Assembly (NCBI RefSeq): GCF_048544455.1
Contig: NC_133530.1
Location: 17,289,748-17,353,747 of the forward strand
Direction of reading: 5' to 3'
Source of the DNA: Silene latifolia
Taxonomy: Eukaryota > Streptophyta > Magnoliopsida > Caryophyllales > Caryophyllaceae
Length of the DNA stretch: 64,000 nucleotides
Positions 46,948 to 59,213 of this stretch are shown one piece after another (positions within the stretch are counted from its first letter, which is position 1; every line of letters starts with the position of its first letter). The position numbers were made by a program, and so were the translations under genes. The notes beneath the pieces are model-generated. The model did not search any database. It saw nothing but the letters and a program-made list of their open reading frames with translations, and was not told the DNA's origin.

Positions 46948-48337
46948 TAAGGATTAAAAAATCAATACTGGGAAATACTAAAGCTCGATTTTCGTTGAGA
47001 TAATATACAATACTAAAATCTTGATCACAATTTCATATTGTTCTTCAATATTATTTATCATGTAATTGCATGGCCATCCAAAACAGGTGATAAGATTAAA
47101 ATTTGATAAAAATAATTTTATGAAAAATTGATCCAAATATTGAGAGGGAGTATAGTTGTTATATCTATTAAATTGAAGGATAAGATTAGAACTTTGCATA
47201 TTTCTAATAAAACGGGTAACGGTAATCAACGAGATGAGAGAGCAAACAAATGAAAATATGAGATGAAATTGATTATTGAGAGGGGGAGCGGCGGAAAGAC
47301 TAAGAGAGTGATCGAAAGTGTTAAATTTAGGGCAATTAGTGAATGAGAGAGTGTATATATATTGTGCAAAAATTTAGGGTATATAATATGGACCGATAAG
47401 AGATGAATGAGTCGACTTAAATATTATTGTATAATATATGTACCGTAAATGTATGAGTTGACCCAAATATATGTTCACTCTTTTAGTGGGTGAAAGAGTT
47501 ACACAAATTTCTCAGTTAAAATGTTTTATATCCGTTTTTATCTTAAGACGAGTCAAATATAGTTAGAATAAAACAAAAGTAGAGACTAGAGTGCATAGGG
47601 AATAACATTATATTTGTCTTATATACACAAGTGAGATGTTATTTGACCAGTTTTAATAATTAAAAAGATGTATCCATTTTAAAGGAGACTTGCTCAAAGG
47701 ATTATGTCTTTTTATTTGGTTCGGATAAATTTTATATTCATTAACTCGATTTGTGATGATTTTTTTTTATTTGGTTGGTATTTAGCGGATACGGTGTTGA
47801 CATTTGGGCTGATTTAGTTACGAGGCTAGATCATTAACTCGGTTTATAAATTGAGACTTTGCTTTCGTTAATTTACTCTTTTATAAAAATAATTATAAAA
47901 AATTTAATCATACAACAATGACGTGACATTAAAATTATATACTCCCTCCATTTTAATTTGCATTTGCTTAAAATACCCTCATAAAGAATAAAAGAGACTA
48001 ACAAACGATTAGGACGAATAGAGAAATAGACTACGCATATTATAATTCAAATTTATTATCGAAATAAGCAACAAGGAAATCTTATTTACAAATAAATATG
48101 TGGATATTTGTAATATATTTAAACGGCTGATATTCACTATAACAAAACTCTTAAATACCTATTTATTTAGATGAACAATTGAACAATTAATCATGTGCAA
48201 TTATATTTGCACGACTTTGAAACTTTAACACGATATATCGTTTTAATTCAGTGTCATTCAAATTTTAATCAAAAAAATTACGGCTAACTATTAAAGGATC
48301 GACTACCATATACTCAAAAATATATTTAAAAAGACAA

Positions 48338-48358
48338 CCCGTGCATTTCGTGCACGGG
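48338..48358 (+). repeat. Helitron 3' terminal hairpin
   Basis: CCCGTGCA, loop TTTCG, TGCACGGG: an eight-base perfect stem just before ATTAAAA and CTAGT. Confidence 0.7.
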
Positions 48359-48369
48359 ATTAAAACTAG

Positions 48370-49672
48370 TATTGATTTAAATGAAAAACCAAAAACTGAA
48401 ATTACGGTTAAGAAAAACCATTTAAGATTTTAAGATCACCTTACACGAGACTTTGTGCAACTTAAGTATACAACCCTATAACCTTAAACTCTCCTTACAA
48501 TTATTCTTTTTCCAATTCCAATGTCAAGTAAAACCGTTTTACCAAAGAATTTTTCGTATCTTAAATTAGAGTAAAACCGTCTCACCAAAGAGTTAAAGTA
48601 ATCGTACAGATTAACTTTTTCTTCAATCGAGAGACAACCTCCTCTTGTTGTTTCCCTCCTTTGTAGTAGTAGCCGCCGAGGTGCCCAACATACATACTTG
48701 CCTCCTTCCCTCCATTGTCTTCCTTCCGCCATTTTTACATCTCGTAACTTTCTTCCCTCTTCTTCTTCTTACATTCTTTTCGCTTTATAATCTTATAATT
48801 CACTCTTCTTTACTCTTAACTGTATGAATTCTCCTGTTGTTTTTATTTTTTTAGCAGAACTTTCACTTGATTTATTGTAATGTATGAATTTCAGCTTTCT
48901 TTGATGTTTTTTTGGTGCATTGTGCTGAATTAAGTTCTTATCTTTTGTGGGTTTGTTTTAATTTTCGTGATCGTATTGTTTTTTTTTATTGTTGCAAGAC
49001 TAAATGACATGTATATGAAAGGTGTAATCACTGTAATGTAATAGAGGAGGCGCATGATTTTATATCATGTTTGTTTACGATTATTCGCGGGATTTAATTT
49101 CGGGTTTTGATGATTTGGGTTGATTGAATTTCTTGGTTTTTTTTTGTTAGGGGAGCTTGAATTTTTCTTGAGCAAGATTAAAATATTGAATCTTTATTTG
49201 TTTTGTTGATTGATATCTATGCTGTAATGTTTTCGTATGGAAATCTTACATGGTGGTTGAATACCTGAATTGCCGTCTATGGTGGTGGAGCTTGGGAAAA
49301 GAGGGGGGAGGGGGGGGGGGGGGGGAACAGGAGCGCTCGTCCCTGCTAGAGGATGGAAAATTCGGAATTTTTAGTTAGAATTTAGGAACTTATTCTTCGA
49401 GTTCACCTTGTACCATTACTCGTTCACCTTGTTCAATTTTTTTCGTCCCCCCAACTCCCAAAGTCCAAAATTTGGCTTTGCCACTGGCAGTAAGAACAAG
49501 TTCATGGTTCTTATATAGGTGTTCCCATGGCTATATCTCAAATGTATCAGTTTGCCTCTCTTAAATTTTGCTGTATGCAATTTCTTAGTTTTTTTGGCAC
49601 GACTAATCGTTGTTAACTATCAATACTAAACTATGTATAGAATTGTTTTCTGGGAAGGTGGTAGATGCGATA
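48370..49672 (+). other. Promoter, leader and probable leader intron of the 495-aa gene
   Basis: CT-rich leader-like sequence at about 48610-48800 is followed by T-rich intron-like DNA. A possible acceptor CTATGTATAG ends at 49640, 32 bases before the ATG. The leader donor was not fixed. The region includes a GC-rich MITE and a long G run. Confidence 0.4.
49281..49486. mobile_element. TIR MITE related to 36682-36809, with a 16-G run
   Basis: It begins GGTGGTGGAGCTTGGG and ends GGCTTTGCCACTG, roughly inverted. The interior keeps AATTTTTAGTTAGAA as in the IRX15-intron copy. A run of 16 G (49310-49325), itself preceded by six G, replaces the GGGGCTAGCAGGGGC part of the other copy. Borders approximate. 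Confidence 0.5.
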
Positions 49673-52600
49673 ATGACGCCTGTAGCTTGTGACAAGTCTA
49701 AAAGTTCTGTCACCATACCAAAGGGTAGGGCGAACATGAGCTATGAGGACACTCTCCGTGAAATGGAAGCTTTCCTGGATGGAAGGCTTCAGAATCCTCT
49801 AATGGGTCAGGAGCCTTACGTTGATATCACAGAAATTTCAAACTCAAGTGCCATTAAGCTGCCTGAAGTCTTTGATCCAGATGCTACAGAGAATTCTAGC
49901 TCCTTTGGTGATACTACATCGAGAAGTGCTATTACATCTGTAGCCAGTGATGCCGAGGTCGAGTCAGAATTTCGTGCTGACAATGAGTTGGGTTCTATGT
50001 TTGACAGTTATAGTAGTATCTTCCCAACAAGGTATCTATATCAAGCCCATTAATTATAAAAGTAATAAAACTAGTGTTCATGTCAGATGCTTGATCCTCT
50101 GTCACTACTTAATAGGAGAAAAAAATTGACAACTCAATGGAGGAATTTCGTAAGGCCCCTCATGTGGAGGTGCAAATGGACGGAATTGAAGATCAAGGAA
50201 TTGGAGTCACAAGCACTAAAATATACCCGGGAGCTTGAACCAAATCATGAAACAAAAATGTTAGAACTACAACAACAAACATCAGACTTCTGTTCAAGAT
50301 CGGTTCCCTTTGTCAGCCATTCTGCCAGGAAGAAAGCGATGAAAAGAAGAAAGAGAAAACGCGTGGAAAACATCACTGATATATCATCATATATGTCTCA
50401 TCACCAACTTTTCTCTTATCTTGGTACATATCTTTTGTATGTTTGCAGTATTGTTTAGCTCTTCAATACGATTCCGTGTAAAACTTGTGAACTTTCAAAT
50501 GCTATAATTTTATCTGTTCAATTGCAGAAAATAAGAAGGCTGATCCAGATAGCGCAGCAACACCTGAAGATGATTGTAATAAAGGTAATGATTCTGATTT
50601 TGTCTCTTAATGGCTTATTACTGAGGAAAACTATTACCATCTTTTTTTGTATTCTACCTGAAATTTGATTCGTATTTTGTAATATGGGATATATGGGATA
50701 TATGGCCGTCTCTTAGTTTTCTGTTCTTTTTGTTCCTCTTAAGGGAAGATATGGCCGTCTCTTAGTTTTCTGTTTTTTTTCCCCTCTTAAGAGAAGATTC
50801 AACCATTTAAGTCGTGCTCTGGGTCCTGGGAAACATTAATTTTCTGACCAATAAACGTTGTTATATAATATGCATCTCTTTACGATGAACAAAAATGTTT
50901 CAAATCCTTTCAATCCCAAGAACAGAGATGGTGACTACAGTTTAGTGTTCTTGGGATTAGGACACCAATTTTGCGAGTAGTATCAGTTCACCAATTTTGC
51001 TGTGTTTAAATTAGAACCGAGATATGTTTTTGATAGGTGGATTTACACTGCTACTAGCCTACTACGTGTATATATATATAGCCTGAATATGTTTATACAA
51101 GGAAAAAGAACTAAATATTTAGGTCCCGACTCTTTGAATATTCTCGATTATATGCAAACTGGAATGCCCATAAAGTTATGGAATTGTGCAAGGTGATTGA
51201 AAGTTGAGATAAATCCCATAGTTCTCTTCTGCTGAGCATATGAGGGCAAGTATCGAATATGAATACTGTTTCTGGTTTGAATAATGGTGCCTGAAATGTT
51301 GATGTATTGCTGTCTCAAGTGTTGCATATTACATATCAGCTATGTCTAGATTGAAGCTATGTCAAGGACAAAATTCTACTAGTGACTTAAGACTATATGA
51401 AAGAGTAGCATTTAATCACTATGATGCCGTAAATTATGAGGGGGCGATGATGCTGTTTTGAGATTCCTGAAAGAGGCCTAATTAGGCTCACGGGGTTTTC
51501 GATTTTCCTAAGGTAGGCCTGGGTATTGAACTTGATTAAACAGAACTGTTCTATACTTGTATTGTCCTCCGTGGGTCTGTTCCCTCCTTTGTTACATACC
51601 TGAATTTGGAACTCTGTACCTGGGCATGCTTGTTTGTGGCCGAGCCTCAGACACTAAAGTAAGAGTACTCGTATACAGAAATTTGTAAATAGTTGTAGGA
51701 GAGAGTATTGCTCTGCCCTGACAATGATCCATATAGTGACAAGGTTGGACATGTGAATGTAACTATATTTATCTTTTGAAGGCATTTAAAGGTATTGCCA
51801 TGGCAAATAAGGCAACCCTAGTTCCTTATAAATCTAGACTCAATTCCTATTAGAATTGATCTTAGGCTTCACAAGCTCTTGCACTAAACATTTGGGTTAC
51901 CCTATTTTTGGCCCTACATAACCATTCATTTCAATGATGTTTTATTCCATTTTATTCAAGTAGGTAGTCGCTTCAAACTGACGTTTTGACTGTTGGCATT
52001 TTTAAAACACAGTATCGAGGACCGTATCTAATCAATTCAAGTTTATCTTTTCTGATATTGAAACCGATCTGTAATATTTCTTTGTGGGGATGCTTGTTTC
52101 AGACGTATATTCTAAGAACGATGAGCTTAACATGGATGACGATTGGCTGAAAGATGACGACGATTCCATGGAACAGATTCTGCGACAGATAGAAACAGTT
52201 CAGTGTCAAGTTCACGGTCTTAGAAACCATCTGGATCTGATCATGTTGAAAAATGGTGTCAAGTTCTCTTCCTCGGAAAATCTTAGCCTTCTTGTGCCTT
52301 ATGATGGTCAGACAAGTGCTGCACAGAGCCCTGCTTTCTCAGCTGGTAATGGTGACAATATGTCTCTTGGTGCCAAATATTCTCCTAAGAGCTTATTGGA
52401 TTTTGATATTGGGGACCTAGGTTTACCTGAGAACATCGACTCTGGTTACGCTGACGGCACTCAGATTCCCGACGTAATAGAAAGTACTGTAGGTCTACTG
52501 TCTGCTGCTGATGTCACACCACATCAACCACAAATTGTGGAGTCGGCTGAAAATGTGAGACTTCTTTCATGACCTTATTCGATTTTATATGAGACTGTAT

Positions 52601-53521
52601 GTTATGCTCAGTTTTATTCTTTCGGATTCACTACATATCCAAATAGTGCAAGTTTTTAGAAAGAGTCAAGTCAGAAGGGTATATATGTCAAGTTGATGGA
52701 GAACGCCAAGTAAAAGCAAATGGATGGACAGTGGATCCCTCGTACTTTCGAGAGGGTAGTTTTTATCATGCTACACTGCTACAGTAACATTCCCATAAGG
52801 GAAATGTGGCGAATTGATTTAAACGCCAAGTATATTACCAAACTACCAAAGTTGCAATTCTTTTATCGGTTTGATGGTTGCTCTTGTTAACGGTTACATC
52901 ATTTCTTGACGGTTCTTTTATTTCATTTATCTTGCTCATTATGCAATATTTGTTTTTGTTTTTTTTTTACCAACACTCATCGAACATACTGTGTTTTCAT
53001 TGCATCGCCACTTCATATTCATGGTTCTATATGGCAATTAATGTTGGCCAACCCTATCTTATTCCTTTATAAACACTAGTTATATTTTTATTTCTTTTCC
53101 AAATTTTTATTTATTCCTTAATTCAGTTACAAGGTTAATAAGATGGTCTCACTTGTAAACAGAGAGCTCATATAAGTTTGTAACTAGTATCTTCTGTTAT
53201 TGTCTGCAGATTTTGGATAATTCTCTGATGCAAGTCAATATCATGCCAGAAGAGAACCCGCCTCTTGGAATTGTTGACCATTTAACCGGTAACAGAGAGC
53301 TTCAAGAACCGGAACTGACAGATGTGAAAATTTTAGTCCTCCCGTCTAAATCAAAATTAGCACCAGATACCATGGTTGGAGATGACATTTCTTTTCCAAA
53401 ATCCTCAGCCCTAAAACTTTGCATAACAAAAGACGTTCCTCCTAAGAACAAAAAAAAGCGAGGTGAGCGCAAAGCTGCGCCGGGAGGGTGGAATCTGAAA
53501 TGTGAGCCTGATACAAATTAA
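49673..53521 (+). CDS. Plant-specific protein of unknown function (495 aa), probably nuclear
   Basis: Exons 49673-50031, 50116-50423, 50528-50584, 52103-52554 and 53210-53521 (phases 2, 1, 1, 0) give 495 aa. Order: a Ser/Asp/Glu-rich N-terminus with MSYEDTLREMEAFLDGRLQN; a conserved core RRKKLTTQWRNFVRPLMWRC continuing into KWTELKIKELESQALKY (helical, coiled-coil-like); a strong basic nuclear signal (KKAMKRRKRKR) before VENITDISSYMSHHQLFSYL; an acidic stretch DDDWLKDDDDSMEQILRQIE with a second helix; and a basic tail PPKNKKKRGERKAAPGGWNL. I recall similar uncharacterised plant proteins with the WRCKW core but no assigned role. The 84-bp first coding intron is short but normal for plants. No DNA-binding domain was recognised. 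Confidence 0.8.
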
Positions 53522-54407
53522 GTTCCTTTTGTTCAGGTAGATGAGGAGAATGTACACACATTGACCATTTCACATATAGGAGATCATGATCATGATCACG
53601 AGTCAGGATCATTTCCTGTTTTTCTTTCCGAAGAGGGGAGATGGAGAGAACTAAATGGAGAGGATTGTGGCTCCATGATCATTAGAGGCATTAGTTATCC
53701 AAGATGGTGCTTTGCTTCAAGGCCTCAAGGGGTCCTTACCGCCCGATTTTACTGCATGCCATCATCTCATATTCTCCGGCGATGACGACGAAAATTTTGT
53801 TGTAGAAGATCTTTTTGTTTCTTTTCCAAGTTGTTAAATTGTTCTTGTTGGTTTTGTTATTTAAATGGATTGGTGTTATTCTTATTGGTATTAATCATCA
53901 CCTCCGTCATCATCCTTAATTCCTTGGTCGTGCATGTGTATTGATGCTTTTCGACAGTGGCTAGGACCCTTGGAGGTGTCCGTGTGTCAGCATTTGTTGG
54001 TGCGTGTTGACGGTGTTTGCTTGTGGGTGAGTTGAGGGGGCGGTTGGTTGTGAGATATCGGAAATTGCTCAAAGTCGTGGGTGAAGCGAGAGGCTGGTTG
54101 TTGGTGAGGCTGAAAGTAGCAAGGAGGTGCTGATGATGTGATAACTGAACTATAGTAAGGGCAAAAATGTAATTTCCTTGCTTGAATTTAATTGTATTCG
54201 ATTATGATGTGTGCGCAATGATTTATTTAACTTCCATCTAAAAACAAACGGAATAAGTTCAAAAAACAAACGAGTAACATAATGTCAGAAACTTGTCATA
54301 CGTGTTTTTCAAAAGGGACGTCTACAATTAGATATCGCGGTAATAGACGTGACATGATCACTTTCAAAATTGCCATAAAACATCATGTTTAAGAAACACA
54401 AGACAGA
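53522..54407. other. 3' region and intergenic DNA
   Basis: Probable 3' untranslated sequence to about 53870, including CATGATCATGATCACGA, then GT-rich intergenic DNA to the LINE insertion. The ORF at 53561-53785 has no recognisable domain and is not called. Confidence 0.4.
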
Positions 54408-54421
54408 CTTATTGGCATATC

Positions 54422-55792
54422 GTGGGGCCGTCTGTAGTCCGTCAGGTGTTGAATATTCTTAATGGTGTGCCGATGACAGGTAATCTGAATCTTACTCATA
54501 TTGTTTTAATACCTAAGAAGAAAGCGCCGGACAAGATAGTGGATTTTAGGCCTATTAGCTTATGTAATGTTCTGTATAAGATCGTCTCGAAGGTTTTAGC
54601 TAATAGGTTGAAGGTGTTTTTAGGGAGTATTGTTTCTGAAAATCAGAGTGCATTCACACCTGGCCGTGTTATTACGGATAATATTCTTTTGGCTTTCGAG
54701 ATGTTTCATTTTACGAAAAATTCGAGAGGTGGGGGAGGGCATATGGCCCTCAAATTGGATATGTCTAAGGCATATGATAGGGTCAAATGGTCTTTTCTGG
54801 AGGAGCTCTTGCGGAGTATGGGGTTTGATGAGTTATGGGTAGGTCGGGTTATGGAGTGTGTGAGAACGGTTAAGTATGAAGTTCTGGTTAATGGTGCAAA
54901 TTCTGAGATGTTTAGCCCGAGTAGAGGGCTACGCCAGGGTGATCCGTTGTCACCTTATTTGTTTATATTGTGTGCTGAGGTGTTGTCTAGTCTTCTGAGG
55001 AGAGCTGTTGAGGATGGTTCGCTTCATGGTATTCGCTTGTCTGTGTCGACACCGGTTGTGTCTCATTTGCTCTTTGCAGACGATAATATCTTTTTTGTGA
55101 AGGCTCATGAGAGGGAAGCTAGGGTGGTGATGGATATTCTTAGGGCATATGAGGAGGCTTCGGGGCAGGTGGTTAATGTGGATAAAACGACGGTTTCATT
55201 CAGCAAGGGAACGACTGTAGCAAGGCGTCAACGAGTGGCGGCAGTATTGGGGGTGAGGGTCGTGGAGGTTCAGGAACGGTATTTGGGGTTGCCAAATGTT
55301 GTGGGTCACTCGAAACAGGTGGTAACAAGAATTATTAGGGACAAGCTTAGTAAGAAGTTGCAAGGTTGGAGGGGAATGTTACTCAGTAAAGCGGGTCGGG
55401 AAGTGTTGATAAAGGCGATCGCCCAATCAATTCCGACATATGCGATGAGTGTTTTTAAATTACCAGCTAACTTTTGTGACGAATTACGTGCTATTGTTTC
55501 TAAATTCTGGTGGGGTTCTGAGGGTGGGAAGCGGAAGATGGCGTGGTTAGCTTGGGATAAGCTGTGTCGGCTGAAGGAAAAAGGTGGGTTGGGTTTTCGA
55601 GATTTCAATAAATTCAATCGGGCTTTATTGGGTAAGCAAGGATGGCGGCTCATGACGGATAAGTGTTCACTCCTTTCTCGAGTGTTAAAAGGGAAGTATT
55701 TCCCTACTACCGACTTTATGGAGCCGAGCTGGGTGTTAACCCGAGTTATACATGGCGGAGTATATGGGAGGCGAGAGATGTGGTCGGTTTAG
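54422..55792 (+). pseudogene. LINE reverse transcriptase (N-terminally truncated)
   Basis: A 456-codon frame with RT motifs in order: VLIPKKKAPDKIVDFRPISL, NQSAFTPGRVITDNILLAFE, LKLDMSKAYDRVKWSFLEEL, RGLRQGDPLSPYLFILCAEV, the catalytic FADD at HLLFADDNIFFV, then YLGLP and LLSKAGREVLIKA. It runs into a different frame from the downstream part through one frameshift at about 55720-55730. Translation in the upper frame then adds a short unrelated tail. Confidence 0.88.
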
Positions 55793-57117
55793 CTGCAAGG
55801 AAGCGGATTGGAAACGGGGTGGGAACACGGGTTTGGCTAGACCCGTGGATCAAGGAGTCGAGGTCCAAGTTTGTTTTATCGCCATTGGGTAATGCGGATG
55901 TTAATATGAGGGTGGCGGATTTACTGTTGCCGGATGGGGGAGGGTGGAATCAAGAGGTGTTAGCGGGTTTATTTTTGCCTTTCGAGGTTGAAAGAATTTC
56001 GAAGATTCGCCTTAGTAGGAGGGACAATCCGGATGAGTGGTGTTGGGACCTGACGAAGGATGGTAATTACTCCGTGAAGTCGGCTTTTTGGGCACAAGAG
56101 GGGGAAGGAGAGGAGTTGATAGAGCAGTCGGATTTTGCACGAGAAAAGTGGTTGTGGAATAAGATATGGAAGGTGCCGGTCCTTCCTCGGATAAAAGTTT
56201 TCTTCTGGCAGCTGTGTAATGAAGCTATAGCTACGAAGAGTAATTTAGCTCGTCGGATCAGTGGAGCAGCGGATGGTTGTCCTATTTGCTCGTTTGACGT
56301 GAAGACTTGTTTACACGTTGTGCGAGGATGCGATTGGGTTGGGGGAGTTTGGGATGGATTGGGATTGGATACGATGAGGGAAGTTGGGTTTACTATGGTA
56401 AGGGAGTGGGGTGAGGTGATTATGGAGGGTGCATCGGTGAAGGAGTGTGTATTGTTGTTGACGGAGTGCTGGGCGATTTGGGAAGCGAGAAATAAGATGA
56501 TTTTTGAGGGACGAAGGGTGTGTGTGAGTGAGGTGTTATGTAGGGTCCGAGAGTTGGTGGAGGAAATGGAGGAGACGGGGTTGCCTAAGGAGGGTGGAGA
56601 CGTTTTGGAGGAATGTTGTCCGGAGGAGAGGTGGGCTAGGCCGGCGCAGGGCTATTGTAAAGTTAATGTGGACGCAGGGATATGTGGTCAGGGGGTGGGA
56701 TTGGGTGCGGTGTGTCGAGATGCAGAGGGAGGAGTGTTGTGGGGTGTGGCGTTACAGCAGCAGGAAGCAAGAGAGCCTCAAGATCTTGAAGCTGAAGCCG
56801 TTCTCTTGGGGTTAGCTGAAGCAAGAAGACATGGCGTAAAGAAGGTGGAGCTTAAAAGTGACTGTTTGAACGTGATTCGAGATTTGGAGAGTAGGAGCAC
56901 TGGCAGGAGCGATATTTTTCAAATTTATGACGATATTCATTATTTATGTTCCTACTTTGAGTCGGTTAAGTTTTTATTTGTTAGACGTAAATTTAATAGT
57001 GTGGCTCACGAATTAGCTCATGTGAGGCCCTGGCAGCTAGGGAGAAGAATTTGGTATGGGGATCTTCCTCCAAACATTGCTGAGTTTGTATCGTTTGATT
57101 TAGTTAATATACGTTAA
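55728..57117 (+). pseudogene. LINE C-terminal part: zf-RVT and RNase H domains
   Basis: The frame continues the LINE polyprotein after the single frameshift: NPSYTWRSIWEARDVV, GNGVGTRVWLDPWI, a zinc-binding zf-RVT region (LPRIKVFFWQLCNEAIATKS, CPICSFDVKTCLHVV), then a plant-type RNase H domain (CKVNVDAGI, LEAEAVLLGLAEARRHGV, LKSDCLNVI, RKFNSVAHELAH). The stop at 57115-57117 is followed closely by the poly-A tail. Confidence 0.85.
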
Positions 57118-57312
57118 AACCCTTGTGGTTTTACTTCAAAAAAAAAAAAAAACACAAGACAGATCAAAATACAATCAACACAATGAATTGACCCGACATT
57201 CCAAACTTAAAGACAAGGCAATCGGGTCTACAAAACTACTACAATTGACCCGACTCTTTGCAATAAACCGGTCCATCTTCAAATGTAGTCGTATGACTCG
57301 GACCTGATGAAC

Positions 57313-58569
57313 TCAAAGCTGAACTGGTCTATCAAAGATCCAACTGAAAGGAACGGTAGGTGCCTGCTTAGCCCACTCTCGGGCTCTTTCTTCCAGCCTT
57401 CTGATTCTCGGTGGAAGACTACAAACATAATCCTGGGCTTTTTGGGCCTCGGATGAAAGTCCAGTAAGCTTCTCGACCTGCCAACGGCCCACTAAGAACT
57501 CCAATATGTCAGCATAGTCCCTAGCAGTGTAGACCCCAAGCCTCTTAGCAACAGCGGAAAAATGGTCAAAGAGGTGGTCATCACGGCCATCGTACATAAG
57601 GTGAGCTGGCATAACGATCTTCTTCTTCATCATGTCGGCAAAACCCAAGATGGTATCATTAGGGTCGATTTCAAAGAGCTTCTCTACTATCTTGGTATAA
57701 GCGGTTTCATGTCGTTTCTCATCTGATGCAATTATGCCACATATTTGTGCCAACTTGAGATCTCCGTGTTCCTTGGCAAGCCTTGCTGTGTTTCCATGGG
57801 AAATAAAGGTCGCCCTTTCTTGAAACGATGTGTAAATGAACCCGAGATAAGGGTTGTTTTCGGTCCTAAGGTCCTACATCACGTTAATCAACGAGGTGAG
57901 CCATCCAATACAAACATATTCTCAAATGAGACAGGCTCGCACATATTTCAGTGAGACCGCTCTATAAATTGTTTGGTCTTCAATGTAAAAGGTTTGGTTC
58001 GTTATACGCTCTGGCTAAAACAGTTGCTATTAGAAAAATACAATTTTAAAGATGCGGAACATACCATTCCTGATCCAATTAGATACTGAATTGTTTTCTC
58101 AATGGCTCTCATGTCGACACGACCAGTCAGATAGAGGTACTTGTTGAGAAGATCACCATGCCTATTTTCTTCAGCTGTCCATGCTCTTGTCCAAATAGCC
58201 CAAGAAGTAGGGCTTGCCCCCGTTTCATCCCTCATGCCATCCAATGTATTAAGCATTGTCTGGTAAGTTGGAAGTGCTTCCTCTGTAATCATATCCCCGA
58301 CCAACGCAACATAGTGATCATCTGGGATCTCACTTGCCCTCTCTCTAAGCTCCTTGACCTGGTCATAAAAACCCTCTGATGCGGGATCAGGAAGAAAATC
58401 CTGCGGCTGCCAACATTTTTCAACGGGTTTTAAATGGATCAAAAGATTCTCTTCTGCCCAATTTTCCATTGATTTAAATATTTCAATCTTCTCTTGTGGC
58501 ATGGAATGTGTTACTTGAAGGTGCACTTCACGTGGTGGTGCGAAAGGCTTTTTCAGACTTTCTACTTCC
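57313..58569 (-). CDS. Stearoyl-ACP 9-desaturase, plastid (exons 2 and 3 only)
   Basis: Exon 2 is 58569-58065 and exon 3 is 57873-57313, 354 codons together. The short first exon (transit peptide and first mature residues) lies beyond the window. The di-iron ligands are visible: Glu in [17 protein letters not shown], Glu in TSFQERATF, and DEKRHE. The end is [12 protein letters not shown]. The enzyme forms homodimers in the plastid stroma and desaturates stearoyl-ACP to oleoyl-ACP with ferredoxin (FAB2/SSI2 family). The acceptor of exon 2 (CATTATAG) is intact with the expected phase 2. A Ty1/copia element sits in intron 1, 164 bases before exon 2 in gene orientation and in opposite orientation. 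The exons themselves look fully functional. Confidence 0.92.
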
Positions 58570-58733
58570 CTATAATGGCAAAAGTATATCATAAGAAGAC
58601 GGCACAAAATATACCTCGTAATTTTATGAATTTTATCAGCAAGACACAACGCAGATGAAAAGGAATGTGAGGTATATGAAAGTCCAACAATCAGTAAACA
58701 AAAAACTCCCAATCGGATAATTTAAGGAACGGG

Positions 58734-59003
58734 TGTGAGAATGAAGTAGCACAAGGAGTTGGTTAATGACAACCAATCATTGACAAGCACACGGATTGAT
58801 GACATGGCAGTTAGTTAGAATAGAACAAACTGGAATTGTATATAAACAAGAAACACACTTTGTAATTTATTTATTCATTCATAATCAATACAACTCAGTT
58901 TATTTACTCTCTCTCTATAACAACTTTATCTTTCTAGTTTGATCATCATATTCATCAAGCTTCAAGCTCATTCAACAATGGCTTCCTACTGCATGTTTTC
59001 ACA
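58734..59003 (+). repeat. 5' LTR of the copia element
   Basis: 270 bp from TGTGAGAATGAAG to TTTTCACA, directly followed by the primer site. TATA box TATATAAA at about 58839-58846. Confidence 0.88.
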
Positions 59004-59015
59004 TGGTATCAGAGC
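59004..59015 (+). other. Primer-binding site (initiator tRNA-Met)
   Basis: TGGTATCAGAGC directly abuts the 5' LTR, the standard copia arrangement. Confidence 0.9.
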
Positions 59016-59213
59016 AGGTTAATCCTGTCTCTTGATCCAGTATTTCGTTTCTCCTAATCTTGTTGTTTCGATCTTCCTTTGTTCATTCAATCGTTGTTTT
59101 AATTAGCTTCGTTTGCGAATTTCTCGCTAAATTCAACAAAATCACAAAATATTCCTTTTCTTCTTGCAAATTTACATTCATCATAAAAATCGAATTTTCA
59201 ATCAAAAATCAAA

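Larger units (their letters stand above)
45648..48369 (+). mobile_element. Non-autonomous Helitron candidate
   Basis: The 3' end is clear: an 8-bp perfect hairpin (48338-48358), seven bases, then CTAG at 48366-48369 followed by T. This matches the Helitron rule of hairpin plus CTRR inserted between A and T. The proposed 5' end is TCTACTATAAACAAATC after an A at 45647; this is less certain. The interior is very AT-rich, lacks Rep/helicase coding, and contains a Stowaway. Confidence 0.5.
54408..57149 (+). mobile_element. L1-type LINE, 5'-truncated
   Basis: The 2.74-kb insertion has a poly-A tail (about 57138-57149) and a perfect 14-bp duplication AAACACAAGACAGA (54394-54407, 57150-57163). It begins inside the reverse transcriptase region, so ORF1, endonuclease and the start of RT are missing. 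Intact long ORFs and the perfect duplication suggest recent insertion. Confidence 0.92.

Noticed and set aside
50032-50086. 55-base intron ending at CATGTCAG
   Set aside because: Too short for a plant intron and the phase is wrong; the acceptor at 50115 gives the frame and the expected RRKKLT sequence.
53561-53785. 74-codon ORF after the 495-aa gene
   Set aside because: It lies in the probable 3' untranslated region, with no domain or splice link.
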